In this document: positions 49,708-58,151 of the stretch, piece after piece
How the letters are laid out: each line of letters begins with the position of its first letter
Position numbering within the stretch: the first letter of the stretch is position 1
NCBI RefSeq assembly: GCF_004361855.1
Contig: NZ_SNWQ01000032.1
Span: 1-64,000 of the forward strand
Length of the DNA: 64,000 bases
Reading direction: 5' to 3'
Source: Kribbella caucasensis
GTDB taxonomy: Bacteria; Actinomycetota; Actinomycetes; Propionibacteriales; Kribbellaceae
Made by a program: the position numbers and the translations under genes
Notes under the pieces: generated by a model
Told to the model about the DNA's origin: nothing
Seen by the model: the letters and a program-made list of their open reading frames with translations, nothing else
The model's database searches: none

Positions 49708-51468
49708 TTAAGGATCGGGTGTGGGGTCGGTGATTCGGTGGGTTCCGGTGGGTGTGACGTGGAACCGGTAGCCGTGGGGTGTGGTCCATTCGATGGTGTT
49801 GTGGTCGAGGCGTTTGACCTTCCAGTGGCCGTGGGTTTTGACCCTGTGGGCGTAGCGCCGCAGGGGTGCGAGGTTGTCGGTTCCGGTCTGGCCGGGTGGC
49901 CCGAGAGGGTCATAGGGCCGGATGTGGTCCAGGTCGATGGCCCGGTCGGTTTCGCGGGTGCCGTACGGGAACACCTCCACCGGGTGGATCAGCTTGACCC
50001 GCTCCCGGATCCGGTCCGGGATCTCGTAGCAATCCACATTGACCGCGTCGTTCAAATCGATGACCGGCTTGACGATGTACGGGCCGTGGCCGACGAGCTC
50101 GGCCAGTTGGCTGGCCAGCAGCGGGCCGAGACCCTCGACCCGCAGGATCCCGTCGCCGGTGGCCAGGGTGTGGTCGGTCAGGTGCACGTAGATCTCGGCC
50201 TGCCCCGACCGCACCCGCCCACCCGCGCGGCCCCCACCAGGTGCGGATGGGGTGGTGTGGGCGTCGTGTTTGATCTGGGCCAGGCGGGCGTCGAAGGCAC
50301 GCTGCGCGGCCGCGTCGAGCGGTTCACCGGCGTCTGTGGCGTCGGGGTCGACGCGCGGGCCGGGCCAGCCGGGCTCACCCGGGGCGCCGGTCGGGGTGTC
50401 CAGCGGGTCCGGCAGGTCGCTGTGGCTCGGGTGGGGCGCGTCCCGGTCGGCCTCGTCATCCGGCCCGGGCTCAGGCCCGAACCCGGACACAGGCTCGGAC
50501 GTGAGCTCAGGCTCGGACGTGGGCTCAGGCTCGGACGTGGGCTCAGGATCAGGGCAGGGCTCGGGGCCAGGTTCGGGCTCAGCCTCAGCCCTGGGGGCAG
50601 CCTCAGCGCTGGGGGCAGTGTCGGGGCCGGCGTTGGGGCCTGGTGGTGCCTGCGGTGCGGGTTCCGGGCTGGTTTCGGTTTGGGTGAGGAGCTGGGCGCG
50701 GGCCTGGCGGAGGAGTTCTTCGGTGTAGACGGGGTCGGCGATGATGCCGATCGCCTTGGCGCGGCGGTGCGGCAGGGTGTCGGTGTCGCCGAGGATCTTC
50801 AACGCGTCGGCGAGGCTGGCGATGGTGGCGTCGAAGCGGATCACGTCGCCGGAGGCGGCGCGGATGTAGACCTTCTTGGTGCCGTGCTCGTCGGACTGGG
50901 CGACATAGACACCGCGTTCCCGCGCCTTCTCCTCGGCCGCCGCGCGGGCGGCGTCGGGATCGGCACGCCACTTCGCCGCCTTCACGATGTTCTCCAGCCG
51001 CAGCGGGGTCACGCTGTCCACGATCGCCGCGACCTGCTTGTCCACCAGCGCGGCGGCCTCCTGCGACAGGGTGAGGCAGGCGGTGGCGATCCGGCAGGCC
51101 CGCCACGGTGTCGCCTCGCCGGACCGGACCCGGGCGAAGGTGAACGGGAGCCGGTGGCGCAGGGCGAGGGCCTGCCCGATGAGGGCGGCCGCCGCGCCGG
51201 CGGAGATGCCGAGCATCGCGCCGAACTCGGCCGCCGCGAACTCGGCGACCTCGGGGCAGCCGTCACCACCCAGCACGACGGAGCGTTCGCGGCCCTGCCA
51301 GCTGCGGCGGCCGGGGCGGGGTGGGCAGCTGTCGGGGTGGTGCCGGTCGGCGTATTCCAGGGCGTGTTCGAGGAGGCTGGCCTCGCGCCGGTTGGCCTCG
51401 GCGCGTTGCTCGGCGGCCGAGGCCAGCAGGTCGGCCGTCGGCAACTCGGTGAGATCCGTCTCGAACAT
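49708..51468 (-). CDS. DUF222/HNH endonuclease-type protein (13E12 family)
   Basis: A 586-residue protein of the actinobacterial 13E12-repeat family. The N-terminal DUF222 domain is about residues 1-250. A Pro/Glu/Ser/Asp-rich linker (about 255-400) includes P-E-P-T-S-E repeats. The C-terminal HNH nuclease has F-P-Y-G-T-R, then D-L-D-H-I-R-P-Y, N-L-A-P-L-R-R and H-R-V-K-T-H-G-H-W. Such genes are multicopy and often considered selfish or mobile. It appears to be leaderless. The linker length differs from related proteins. Confidence 0.85.
   Translation of the reverse strand: MFETDLTELPTADLLASAAEQRAEANRREASLLEHALEYADRHHPDSCPPRPGRRSWQGRERSVVLGGDGCPEVAEFAAAEFGAMLGISAGAAAALIGQALALRHRLPFTFARVRSGEATPWRACRIATACLTLSQEAAALVDKQVAAIVDSVTPLRLENIVKAAKWRADPDAARAAAEEKARERGVYVAQSDEHGTKKVYIRAASGDVIRFDATIASLADALKILGDTDTLPHRRAKAIGIIADPVYTEELLRQARAQLLTQTETSPEPAPQAPPGPNAGPDTAPSAEAAPRAEAEPEPGPEPCPDPEPTSEPEPTSEPELTSEPVSGFGPEPGPDDEADRDAPHPSHSDLPDPLDTPTGAPGEPGWPGPRVDPDATDAGEPLDAAAQRAFDARLAQIKHDAHTTPSAPGGGRAGGRVRSGQAEIYVHLTDHTLATGDGILRVEGLGPLLASQLAELVGHGPYIVKPVIDLNDAVNVDCYEIPDRIRERVKLIHPVEVFPYGTRETDRAIDLDHIRPYDPLGPPGQTGTDNLAPLRRYAHRVKTHGHWKVKRLDHNTIEWTTPHGYRFHVTPTGTHRITDPTPDP
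50491..50544. repeat. 18-bp tandem repeat in the HNH gene linker
   Basis: Three near-identical 18-base units beginning AGGCTCGGACGTG at 50491, 50509 and 50527; they encode repeated T-S-E-P-E-P on the minus strand. A degenerate fourth unit follows. Slippage here would alter linker length without breaking the frame. Confidence 0.85.
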
Positions 51469-51475
51469 ACTGTCG

Positions 51476-51504
51476 ATTATATGTCACACTCCGTGACCCA
51501 CCAA
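51476..51504 (-). promoter_or_regulatory. leaderless promoter of the HNH gene
   Basis: Minus strand TTGGTG (51504-51499), 17 bases, perfect TATAAT (51481-51476), then seven bases to the ATG at 51468. A GTCAC-n5-GTGAC inverted repeat lies in the spacer and may be an operator. No ribosome binding site precedes the ATG. Confidence 0.8.
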
Positions 51505-51582
51505 ATTTCCCCTTACCCACAAGGGGAAACGGGACGCTGCAGGCTGGAGTGCTGCAGGACGGTGGGGCCGTCCGGCAGCAGG

Positions 51583-52398
51583 TCAGCTGGTCGGTTGGGG
51601 GTCTTGGAGGTTGGTGGCGCCGGTCATGATGGCTACGCCGTCGCTCATGGTGTGGGAGTCGGGGGTGATGACGCCGGCGCAGCGGCCGAGGCGTTGGATG
51701 TGGATTCTGTCCGCGACCTCCCACACGTGCGGCATGTTGTGGCTGATCAGGATGACTGGCAGGCCGCGTTCCCGCAGGCCTTTGATCATTTCGAGGACCT
51801 GGTTGGATTCCTTCACGCCGAGCGCGGCGGTCGGTTCGTCGAGGACGACTACCTTGCTGCCGAACGCGGCGGCTCTGGCGACCGCGACGGCTTGTCGCTG
51901 ACCGCCGGACAGGGTTTCCACCGGCTGCTGGATGTTCTGGATCGTCTGGATCCCCAGGTCGCGCACCGCCGCCGAGGCACGGTCGCGCATGCCGCGATGG
52001 TCGAGCATGCGGAAGACGCTGCCGAGGATGCCACGACGTCGTTCCTCACGCCCCAGGTACATGTTGCTCGCGATGTCGAGGGCGGGTGCGACGGCCAGGG
52101 TCTGGTAGACGGTCTCGATACCGGCGGCACGAGCGTCCTGCGGCCGTCGGAAGGTCACCGGCCGCTCTTCCAGGACGAGGTGGCCGGCATCCGGGACCAG
52201 GGCACCGGTCAGGCATTTGATCAGGGTGGACTTTCCGGCCCCGTTGTCGCCGATGACGGCCAGCACCTCGCCGGCGTACAAGTCGAGGTCGACGCCGTCG
52301 AGCCCGATCACCCGGCCGAACGTCTTGACCAGACCGCGTGCGGACAGGATCGGTGCCCGCAACTGCGTGTCCTGCGGACGGTTGACCGTGGCTGTCAT
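51583..52398 (-). CDS. sugar ABC transporter ATP-binding protein
   Basis: A 271-residue ATPase of the ribose/fructose (CUT2) type. Walker A G-D-N-G-A-G-K-S-T-L near residue 48, Q-loop V-Y-Q-T-L-A, signature L-S-G-G-Q-R-Q-A-V-A-V-A-R, Walker B V-V-V-L-D-E-P-T-A-A-L and H-loop I-S-H-N-M. It has one ATPase domain as in FrcA, instead of the usual fused pair in RbsA. ATG 52398 overlaps the permease stop (ATGA). It is the last gene of the operon. Confidence 0.9.
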   Translation of the reverse strand: MTATVNRPQDTQLRAPILSARGLVKTFGRVIGLDGVDLDLYAGEVLAVIGDNGAGKSTLIKCLTGALVPDAGHLVLEERPVTFRRPQDARAAGIETVYQTLAVAPALDIASNMYLGREERRRGILGSVFRMLDHRGMRDRASAAVRDLGIQTIQNIQQPVETLSGGQRQAVAVARAAAFGSKVVVLDEPTAALGVKESNQVLEMIKGLRERGLPVILISHNMPHVWEVADRIHIQRLGRCAGVITPDSHTMSDGVAIMTGATNLQDPQPTS

Positions 52399-53426
52399 GA
52401 GCGCACCTTCCTGATCCACTGGTCGACGGAGACCGCGACGATGACCAGGATCCCCACGGCCAGCAGGCGGTACTGCGCGTCGACGCCCGCCAGCGACAGA
52501 CCGACGGTGAACGCCTGCACGATGAGGGCGCCGAGGAGGGTTCCCAGTAGACCTCCGCGGCCACCGAACAGGCTGGTTCCGCCGATCACCACGGCCGTGA
52601 TGCTGTCGAGGTTGGCATCGACGATCGCGTTCGGACTCGCGGCTCCGGCCCGGCCGATCAGGATCCAGCCGGCGATCCCGTAGATCAGTCCCGCCACGGC
52701 GTAGACGCTCAACAGCAGCCGGCCCGAGCGGATACCGCTGAGGCGCGCGGCCTCTGGGTCGTCGCCGACGGCGTACACATGCCTTCCCCAGGCGGTCTGG
52801 GTGAGTGCGTAGCCCAGTACGAGGTAGAGGGCGACGACGAGCACCACACCGGTCGTGATCCGGAACTGGCCGATCGAGAATCCCTCGCCGGTCCAGTTGA
52901 GCAGATCGGGCAACCTGTTGTTCTGGATGCTCTGACCGCTCGAGTAGAGCAGGGCGACGGCTGTGAAGATGCTCAACGTCCCCAGCGTCACGATGAACGG
53001 CGGCAAGCCGATCCGGGTCACCAGGATCCCGTTCAGTGCGCCGGCGGCCAGGCCGAGAATGACACCAGCCGCTAGGGCGAGGCCGGCCGGCCAGCCGTTC
53101 TCGGCCGCCAGGGTCGCCATCACCATCGTCGACAGGATGGTGATGGCTCCGACGGACAGGTCGATGCCCGCGGTCAGGATGATCAGCGTCTGCCCGACCG
53201 CGAGGGCGGCCACCACGGCAGTCTGCTGGACCAGCAGCGAAAGGGCTGCGGGGTTGGAGAACCGGCTGTTGACCGCGGTGAAGATGATGACTGTCATCAG
53301 CAGGATGATCGCGGGGCTGAGCGCCGGCCGCTGGTGCAGCAGGTGCTGCACCCGTTGGCTGAGGGTGTGCTCGCGACGCGCGAGTTCCTGGGCGGCGGCG
53401 CCCGGCGTCGTACTTTGGACGGTCAT
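52395..53426 (-). CDS. sugar ABC transporter permease
   Basis: A 343-residue polytopic protein of the CUT2 permease family (RbsC/FrcC type) with about nine hydrophobic segments. Landmarks are F-S-N-P-A-A-L-S-L-L-V-Q-Q-T, L-T-A-G-I-D-L-S-V-G-A-I, and G-R-H-V-Y-A-V-G-D-D-P-E-A-A-R-L-S-G-I. ATG 53426 has GGAGG with 7 bases spacing. Second gene of the operon. Confidence 0.9.
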   Translation of the reverse strand: MTVQSTTPGAAAQELARREHTLSQRVQHLLHQRPALSPAIILLMTVIIFTAVNSRFSNPAALSLLVQQTAVVAALAVGQTLIILTAGIDLSVGAITILSTMVMATLAAENGWPAGLALAAGVILGLAAGALNGILVTRIGLPPFIVTLGTLSIFTAVALLYSSGQSIQNNRLPDLLNWTGEGFSIGQFRITTGVVLVVALYLVLGYALTQTAWGRHVYAVGDDPEAARLSGIRSGRLLLSVYAVAGLIYGIAGWILIGRAGAASPNAIVDANLDSITAVVIGGTSLFGGRGGLLGTLLGALIVQAFTVGLSLAGVDAQYRLLAVGILVIVAVSVDQWIRKVRS

Positions 53427-53456
53427 GGTGTCACCTCCGGCCTGCGGATCGAGTGG

Positions 53457-54536
53457 TCATCCCCAGCACAGGGAGCTTCCCTCCGTGGTGTCGATGCTGG
53501 TGACGCCCTGGGAGGCCTTGTCGGTGACGAGCGCGACGCCGGTGTTGAAGAAGTCGAGGCCGTCGGTCGTCTTCGGCTTCTCGCCGCCGCGGGCGATCTT
53601 CGCGATCGACTCGACGCCGAGCGCGGCCATCTTCAGTGGGTACTGCTGCGAGGTCGCGCCGATCACACCGTCCTTGACCGACTTCACCCCGGCACAGCCG
53701 CCGTCGACCGAGACGATGAAGACGCCGTTCGTCTTCCCGGCCGCCTTCAGTGCGTTGTACGCGCCGACCGCGGCCGGCTCGTTGATCGTGTAGACGACGT
53801 TGATGTTGGAGTTCTTGGTCAGGCAGTTCTCCATCGCCGAGCGGCCACCGTCCTCGGCGCCCTGGGTGGGCTCGTTACAAGCGATCGTGTACGAACCGCC
53901 GCCGTACGAACCGGACTTGTCCTCGTCACCGTTCTTCTTGGCGTCCTTGACGTCGACACCGAGACCGGTGAGGAAGCCCTGGTCGCGGTTGTAGTCGACC
54001 GACACGACCTTGTCGTTGAACAGGTCGAGCAGCGCGATCGTGGCCGGCTTGCCGCCCAGTTGCTTGGCCGTCCACTGGCCGATCAGTTTCCCGGCCTCGA
54101 AGTTGTCGGTGGCGAACGTGATGTCGACGGTGTCCGCCGGGTCCGGCGGGGTGTCCAGCGCGATCACGAACAGGCCGGCGTCGCGCGCCTTCTTGATCGC
54201 GGTGTTGACCCCCGGGCCGTTCGGGGTGATGAGAATGCCCTTCTGTCCCTGGGCGATCGCGTTCTCGATCGCCTGAACCTGGCCCTGTTCGTCGCCGTCG
54301 GCTTTGCCGGAGGCCACGGTCAGGTCCACGTTGTTCTTGCCGGCCTCTTCCTTCGCGCCCTTCTGCATGGCGACGAAGAACGGGTTCGTCGAGTCCTTGG
54401 TGATGAGCGAGACGCCGATCTTGTCGGTCGACGAGGCGGCTTCGGTACCGGATCCGCCGCAGGCCGACAGGGCCAGCAGGCCGGTGATCGCGACGGCGGC
54501 GACGCCGAGGCGCGCCGTACGGGAGGTGAGATACAT
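53457..54536 (-). CDS. sugar ABC transporter substrate-binding lipoprotein
   Basis: A 359-residue lipoprotein of the sugar-binding (Peripla_BP_4) family. Signal with L-L-A-L-S-A-C lipobox (Cys about 26). The binding fold has I-G-V-S-L-I-T-K-D-S-T-N-P-F-F, I-L-I-T-P-N-G-P-G-V-N-T-A-I, and V-Y-T-I-N-E-P-A-A-V-G-A-Y. ATG 54536 has GGAGAGAG upstream. First gene of the operon and divergent from the LacI regulator. The sugar is unknown; the single-domain ATPase suggests a fructose-type system. Confidence 0.9.
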   Translation of the reverse strand: MYLTSRTARLGVAAVAITGLLALSACGGSGTEAASSTDKIGVSLITKDSTNPFFVAMQKGAKEEAGKNNVDLTVASGKADGDEQGQVQAIENAIAQGQKGILITPNGPGVNTAIKKARDAGLFVIALDTPPDPADTVDITFATDNFEAGKLIGQWTAKQLGGKPATIALLDLFNDKVVSVDYNRDQGFLTGLGVDVKDAKKNGDEDKSGSYGGGSYTIACNEPTQGAEDGGRSAMENCLTKNSNINVVYTINEPAAVGAYNALKAAGKTNGVFIVSVDGGCAGVKSVKDGVIGATSQQYPLKMAALGVESIAKIARGGEKPKTTDGLDFFNTGVALVTDKASQGVTSIDTTEGSSLCWG

Positions 54537-54575
54537 GTCTGGGTCTCTCTCCGGGAGCAAGGTCAGATGATGGTT

Positions 54576-54593
54576 TACGTCAACGTTGACGTA
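54576..54593. promoter_or_regulatory. perfect 18-bp LacI-type operator
   Basis: TACGTCAACGTTGACGTA is a perfect palindrome with the central CG typical of LacI-family operators. It lies between the divergent starts of the substrate-binding gene (54536) and lacI gene (54654), 40 bases from the former, where it can control both. Confidence 0.85.
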
Positions 54594-54653
54594 GGGCAAC
54601 ACAACATCCGCTCATGCTTGTAGTCAAGGGGTCGATCGGAAATACTGCGACTC

Positions 54654-55715
54654 GTGACGACAACGATGACGCAGGATGGTTCTGACGGCCCGAGGCCGGC
54701 TCGGGCGACGATGAAGGACGTCGCCCTGCTGGCCGGCGTCAGCGTCAAGACGGTGTCGAGAGTCGTCAACGGTGAGCCGGGTGCGTCGACCGCCGTACGG
54801 CAGCGGGTGCTGGGCGCCGTGGAGCGGCTCGACTACCGGCACAATCTCGGCGCCAGTACGTTGCGCCGCAAGGACGCCCGGTCCGGCATCGTCGGCGCGT
54901 TGCTCCAGGATCTGGGGAACAGCTTCTCCGCCGGCCTGCTGCGTGCGCTCGAGGACGCCCTCCGCGAACCCGGCCTTTCGGTACTGGCCGCAAGTCTCGA
55001 CGAGGAACCAGAACGTGAGCGCGGCATCGTTTCCGATCTGGTGGCCCGGCGCGCGGACGGGCTGGTGCTGATGCCGGCCACCCATCGACACGAATATCTG
55101 ATCAGCGAACGCCGGGCCGGACTGCCGGTGGTGTTCGTCGACCGTCGGCCACATGGTCTCGACTGCGACTCGGTGACCGTCGACAACCACGGTGGCGCGA
55201 AGCTTGCGACCGCCCATCTTGTCGCGGGTGGCCACCGCCGCATCGCCATGCTGACTGACCTGGAGGAGATCGAGACGGCCGTCGAGCGTCGCGCCGGATA
55301 TCGCGCGGCGCTGGCGGAGAAGGAGATTGGATTCGCCCCCGAACTCCTGGTCCACGACATCCGGAGTGAAATGGCGGCAGCCCAGGCCGTGACCGCGTTG
55401 CTCGACCTGGCCGACCCACCGACCGCCATCGTTGCCGGCCGCAACATCATCACCGTGGGAACGGTCCGCGCGTTGCGGGCGGCGGGGGCGGTCCGTGAAG
55501 TCGCGGTGGTCGGATTCGACGACTTCCCGATGGCCGATCTGGTCGAACCTCCACTCACGGTGATCCGGCAGGACGTGCAGCAGATCGGCGCAGAGGTCGC
55601 CCGGATCCTCCTCGACCGGCTGAACGGAGCAGGCGGTCCACCGCAGCACGTCGTACTCGAACCCACGCTGATTCAGCGCGGCAGCGGCGAAATCCCACCA
55701 CGAAGGCCCGGCTGA
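54654..55715 (+). CDS. LacI-family transcriptional regulator
   Basis: A 353-residue repressor. HTH with hinge: T-M-K-D-V-A-L-L-A-G-V-S-V-K-T-V-S-R-V-V-N near residues 19-40, and Y-R-H-N-L-G-A-S-T-L-R linker. The periplasmic-binding-like effector domain has V-V-G-F-D-D-F-P-M-A-D-L and I-R-Q-D-V-Q-Q-I-G. GTG 54654 is the start; ATG 54666 is possible. It is divergent from the sugar ABC operon and should bind the 18-bp palindrome between them. Confidence 0.9.
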   Translation: MTTTMTQDGSDGPRPARATMKDVALLAGVSVKTVSRVVNGEPGASTAVRQRVLGAVERLDYRHNLGASTLRRKDARSGIVGALLQDLGNSFSAGLLRALEDALREPGLSVLAASLDEEPERERGIVSDLVARRADGLVLMPATHRHEYLISERRAGLPVVFVDRRPHGLDCDSVTVDNHGGAKLATAHLVAGGHRRIAMLTDLEEIETAVERRAGYRAALAEKEIGFAPELLVHDIRSEMAAAQAVTALLDLADPPTAIVAGRNIITVGTVRALRAAGAVREVAVVGFDDFPMADLVEPPLTVIRQDVQQIGAEVARILLDRLNGAGGPPQHVVLEPTLIQRGSGEIPPRRPG

Positions 55716-55733
55716 GGTCCCGTACGGCGTGAG

Positions 55734-56222
55734 TCAGCGGGCGATGTTGGCTGTTTGGGCTGTGGTGATGGCGATCAGGTCGGTGGGGGAGAGGCCGAGG
55801 TCGAGGCCGCGGCGGCCGCCGGAGACGTAGACCTGATCGTGGTCGGTGACGGTTGCGTCGATGACGGTCGGGAGGCGGCGCTTCTGGCCGATCGGGCTGA
55901 TCCCGCCCACGACGTACCCGGTGGTGCGCTCGGCCGCGGCCGGGTCGGCCATCACGGCCTTCTTTCCGTTCAGCGCGGCCGCGACGGCCTTCAGGTCCAG
56001 CTGGCGATCCACCGGTACGACGCCGACCGCGAGCTTGCCGTCGACCTCGACCAGCAGCGTCTTGAACACCTGCTCCGGGGCGAGCCCGAGCGCCTCGGCC
56101 GCCTCCAGCCCGTACGACTTCGCGGCCGGGTCGTGCTCGTACGTGTGACTGGTGAACGGCAGTCCGGCCTTGGTCAACGCGACCGTCGCCGGAGTCCCTT
56201 GCCCCTGTTTCGTCTTCGCCAC
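55734..56222 (-). CDS. ybaK: YbaK/EbsC aminoacyl-tRNA editing protein
   Basis: A 162-residue trans-editing enzyme that hydrolyses misacylated Cys-tRNA(Pro). Motifs: A-L-G-L-A-P-E-Q-V-F-K-T-L-L-V near 45-60, the catalytic Lys in the latter, G-V-V-P-V-D-R-Q-L-D-L and G-G-I-S-P-I-G-Q-K-R. Start GTG 56222 is family consistent. It lies 11 bases after the stop of the HTH gene on the same strand and may share its transcript. Confidence 0.9.
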   Translation of the reverse strand: MAKTKQGQGTPATVALTKAGLPFTSHTYEHDPAAKSYGLEAAEALGLAPEQVFKTLLVEVDGKLAVGVVPVDRQLDLKAVAAALNGKKAVMADPAAAERTTGYVVGGISPIGQKRRLPTVIDATVTDHDQVYVSGGRRGLDLGLSPTDLIAITTAQTANIAR

Positions 56223-56233
56223 AAGCCCTGAGA

Positions 56234-56887
56234 CTACTCAGCCGGCTCGAGCCGTACGCAGCAGTGGCCCGGGGAGCCGCCGAGTTTTGCTTCCAGGCCG
56301 GTATCGCCGTAGCCGTCAAGCAGACCCTCGACCAGCCGCAGCGTCATGGTGCAGACGAGAGCCGGGTGGTCCTTCGCCAGCGCGCGGAACGGGCAGTTGG
56401 CCAGCGCGACCGCGGCGCCTTCCACCCGGGGCTCGAACCCGTGTTCGTCGAGGATCTGTGTCAGCGGCCGGCCGCTCGCGCCGAACGACTTCCCGTACTG
56501 GTGGGCTCGCCGTTCGACCGCCTGCCGTGGCGACCCGCCCGACGCTTCGGCGTCCTCCACCGCACCCGCGAGCAGCCGCCCGGCCACGTCGTACTGGCGG
56601 GTCGGCAGGGATACCTCGATCTCGGTGTCCGAGCGGCGGTAGAGCTTGGCGGGCCGTCCGGCGCCCGGTCCGGTCCGGCCGGTACGGCGCTCGTAGACGA
56701 CCGCCAGCAACCCTTCAGTGGCGAGTTTGTCCAGGTGGAAGGCGGCCGTGTTCCGCGGGATCGCCAGCGCGGTCGCCGCGTCGTCCCGGCCGACTGGGAC
56801 GGACTGGGCGGCGACGTACTGGTACAGCCGTCGCCGGGTCGGTTCGTCCAGGGCGGCCAGGGCCTGCAGATTCGCCTTCCTGTCCAC
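56234..56887 (-). CDS. HTH regulator with a possible Fe-S cluster site
   Basis: A 217-residue winged-helix regulator. The N-terminal HTH (L-D-E-P-T-R-R-R-L-Y-Q-Y-V, P-R-N-T-A-A-F-H-L-D-K-L) is followed by a wing with G-A-G-R-P-A-K-L-Y. Four Cys sit in the C-terminal domain: Cys165, Cys179, Cys209 and Cys210, with His208, an arrangement like SufR-type Fe-S sensors. Start GTG 56887. It is divergent from folE with an 82-base gap, so it may control folE as well as itself. No cluster is proven. Confidence 0.75.
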   Translation of the reverse strand: MDRKANLQALAALDEPTRRRLYQYVAAQSVPVGRDDAATALAIPRNTAAFHLDKLATEGLLAVVYERRTGRTGPGAGRPAKLYRRSDTEIEVSLPTRQYDVAGRLLAGAVEDAEASGGSPRQAVERRAHQYGKSFGASGRPLTQILDEHGFEPRVEGAAVALANCPFRALAKDHPALVCTMTLRLVEGLLDGYGDTGLEAKLGGSPGHCCVRLEPAE

Positions 56888-56969
56888 GTGATGATTCTAT
56901 CTCCAACATTGGTTGACGAAAGAGTAAACTAGCGGCTTCCTCGGTCTCGACGCTGTGAGGAGCGCGCAG

Positions 56970-57590
56970 ATGACATTGATCCGATCCGAATTCGCCGAAC
57001 CCGTCACGACGGCGAAGCTGCACGTGGTGGGAGGCCGGCCGGGGATCGACCTGCCCGCGGCGGAGCGGGCGGTGGCGGATCTGCTCAAGGCGCTCGGCCG
57101 GGACCCGGACAGCGACCACCTGGCCGACACCCCGCGCCGGGTGGCGAACGCATACGCGGAGATGCTGACGCCGCGCGAGTTCGATCTGACCACGTTCCCG
57201 AACGACGAGGGGTACGACGAACTCGTGCTGGCCCGCGACATCCCGGTCCAGTCGTTGTGCGAGCACCACATGCTGCCGTTTCAGGGCGTCGCGCACGTCG
57301 GCTACCTGCCGGGCGATCGGATCCTCGGGCTGTCCAAGCTGGCGCGGGTGGTCGAGTTGTTCGCCCGCGATCTGCAGGTGCAGGAGCGGCTGACCAAGCA
57401 GGTCGCCGACTGGTTGCAGGATCACCTGGCGCCGAGGGGCGTCGGCGTGGTGATCGAGGCCGAGCACCAGTGCATGTCCCTGCGCGGCGTCCGGGCGGCC
57501 GGCTCCCGCACGGTCACGTCTTCGGTCCACGGCACGCTGCGCACAAACCCCGCGAGCCGCCAGGAGTTCTTCGCGCTGACCGGTATCTGA
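56970..57590 (+). CDS. folE: GTP cyclohydrolase I
   Basis: A 206-residue enzyme catalysing the first step of tetrahydrofolate synthesis from GTP. Zn2+ and active-site motifs: S-L-C-E-H-H-M-L-P-F near residues 96-105 and A-E-H-Q-C-M-S-L-R-G near 165-174. D-T-P-R-R-V-A-N-A-Y precedes. ATG 56970 follows GAGGAG at 56957-56962; GTG 56955 is too close to it. Divergent from the Cys-containing HTH regulator. Confidence 0.95.
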   Translation: MTLIRSEFAEPVTTAKLHVVGGRPGIDLPAAERAVADLLKALGRDPDSDHLADTPRRVANAYAEMLTPREFDLTTFPNDEGYDELVLARDIPVQSLCEHHMLPFQGVAHVGYLPGDRILGLSKLARVVELFARDLQVQERLTKQVADWLQDHLAPRGVGVVIEAEHQCMSLRGVRAAGSRTVTSSVHGTLRTNPASRQEFFALTGI

Positions 57591-57591
57591 C

Positions 57592-57915
57592 TCAGGCTGT
57601 CGCGCCCACCGGCGGGTGGTTGTGGGTGTGCCGGCCGGTGGCGAGGATGTGGGCCACCTCGCCGGGGAGCAGGTCGGTGCCGGGGACCGGTTCCATCTCG
57701 GAGACGTCGTGCCAGCGGACCACGGTGGCGCCGCAGTGGCCGTGGACGGCGAGGATGGAGTCGAGGTCCGGCCAGACCGCGGTGGACGGGTTCTGGCCGT
57801 GCCAGCGGAGCGCGACGGATCCGTCGGTGAAGACGCATCCTTCGGCTACCACTCCGGTGCCGGAGACACCGCTGATGTCGGTGAAGCGAACGAGTTCGAA
57901 GGTTTGGGGTTTCAC
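57592..57915 (-). CDS. small conserved protein, paralogue of 43588-43842
   Basis: A 107-residue protein: K-P-Q-T-F-E-L-V-R-F-T-D-I-S-G-V-S-G-T-G-V-V-A-E-G-C-V-F, S-V-A-L-R-W-H-G-Q-N-P-S-T-A-V-W-P-D-L-D and a different C-terminal part ending in a His-rich segment (T-G-R-H-T-H-N-H). GTG 57915 has AGAGG 8 bases upstream; an upstream extension to 58062 is unsupported. One base separates its stop from the folE stop. Function unknown. Confidence 0.7.
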   Translation of the reverse strand: MKPQTFELVRFTDISGVSGTGVVAEGCVFTDGSVALRWHGQNPSTAVWPDLDSILAVHGHCGATVVRWHDVSEMEPVPGTDLLPGEVAHILATGRHTHNHPPVGATA

Positions 57916-58151
57916 CTGCGGACCTCTGCGGTCGCGGCTGGAACAGTTGCCATGGTCCTTTCCCCGTGTCGTCGTGGCTGGGTTGCTCGCCACAAACCGG
58001 GGACAGGTACGCAGTGTCAGCGGGGAAGGACGGTCTGTAGCGACTCTTTGTCTGCAAATCAAGCTAGAACCAAACCGCGAGACACGCCAGTGGTATCTCC
58101 GCGTGTCTCAACCTTCGATCCCACTGGCCGCTCGCCGTGATCGAATGAGTC

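Noticed and set aside
49576..52683. 1035-residue plus-strand ORF across the HNH and ABC ATPase genes
   Set aside because: It spans two unrelated minus-strand genes with clear motifs. Its product is Gly/Val/Arg-rich without a fold pattern.
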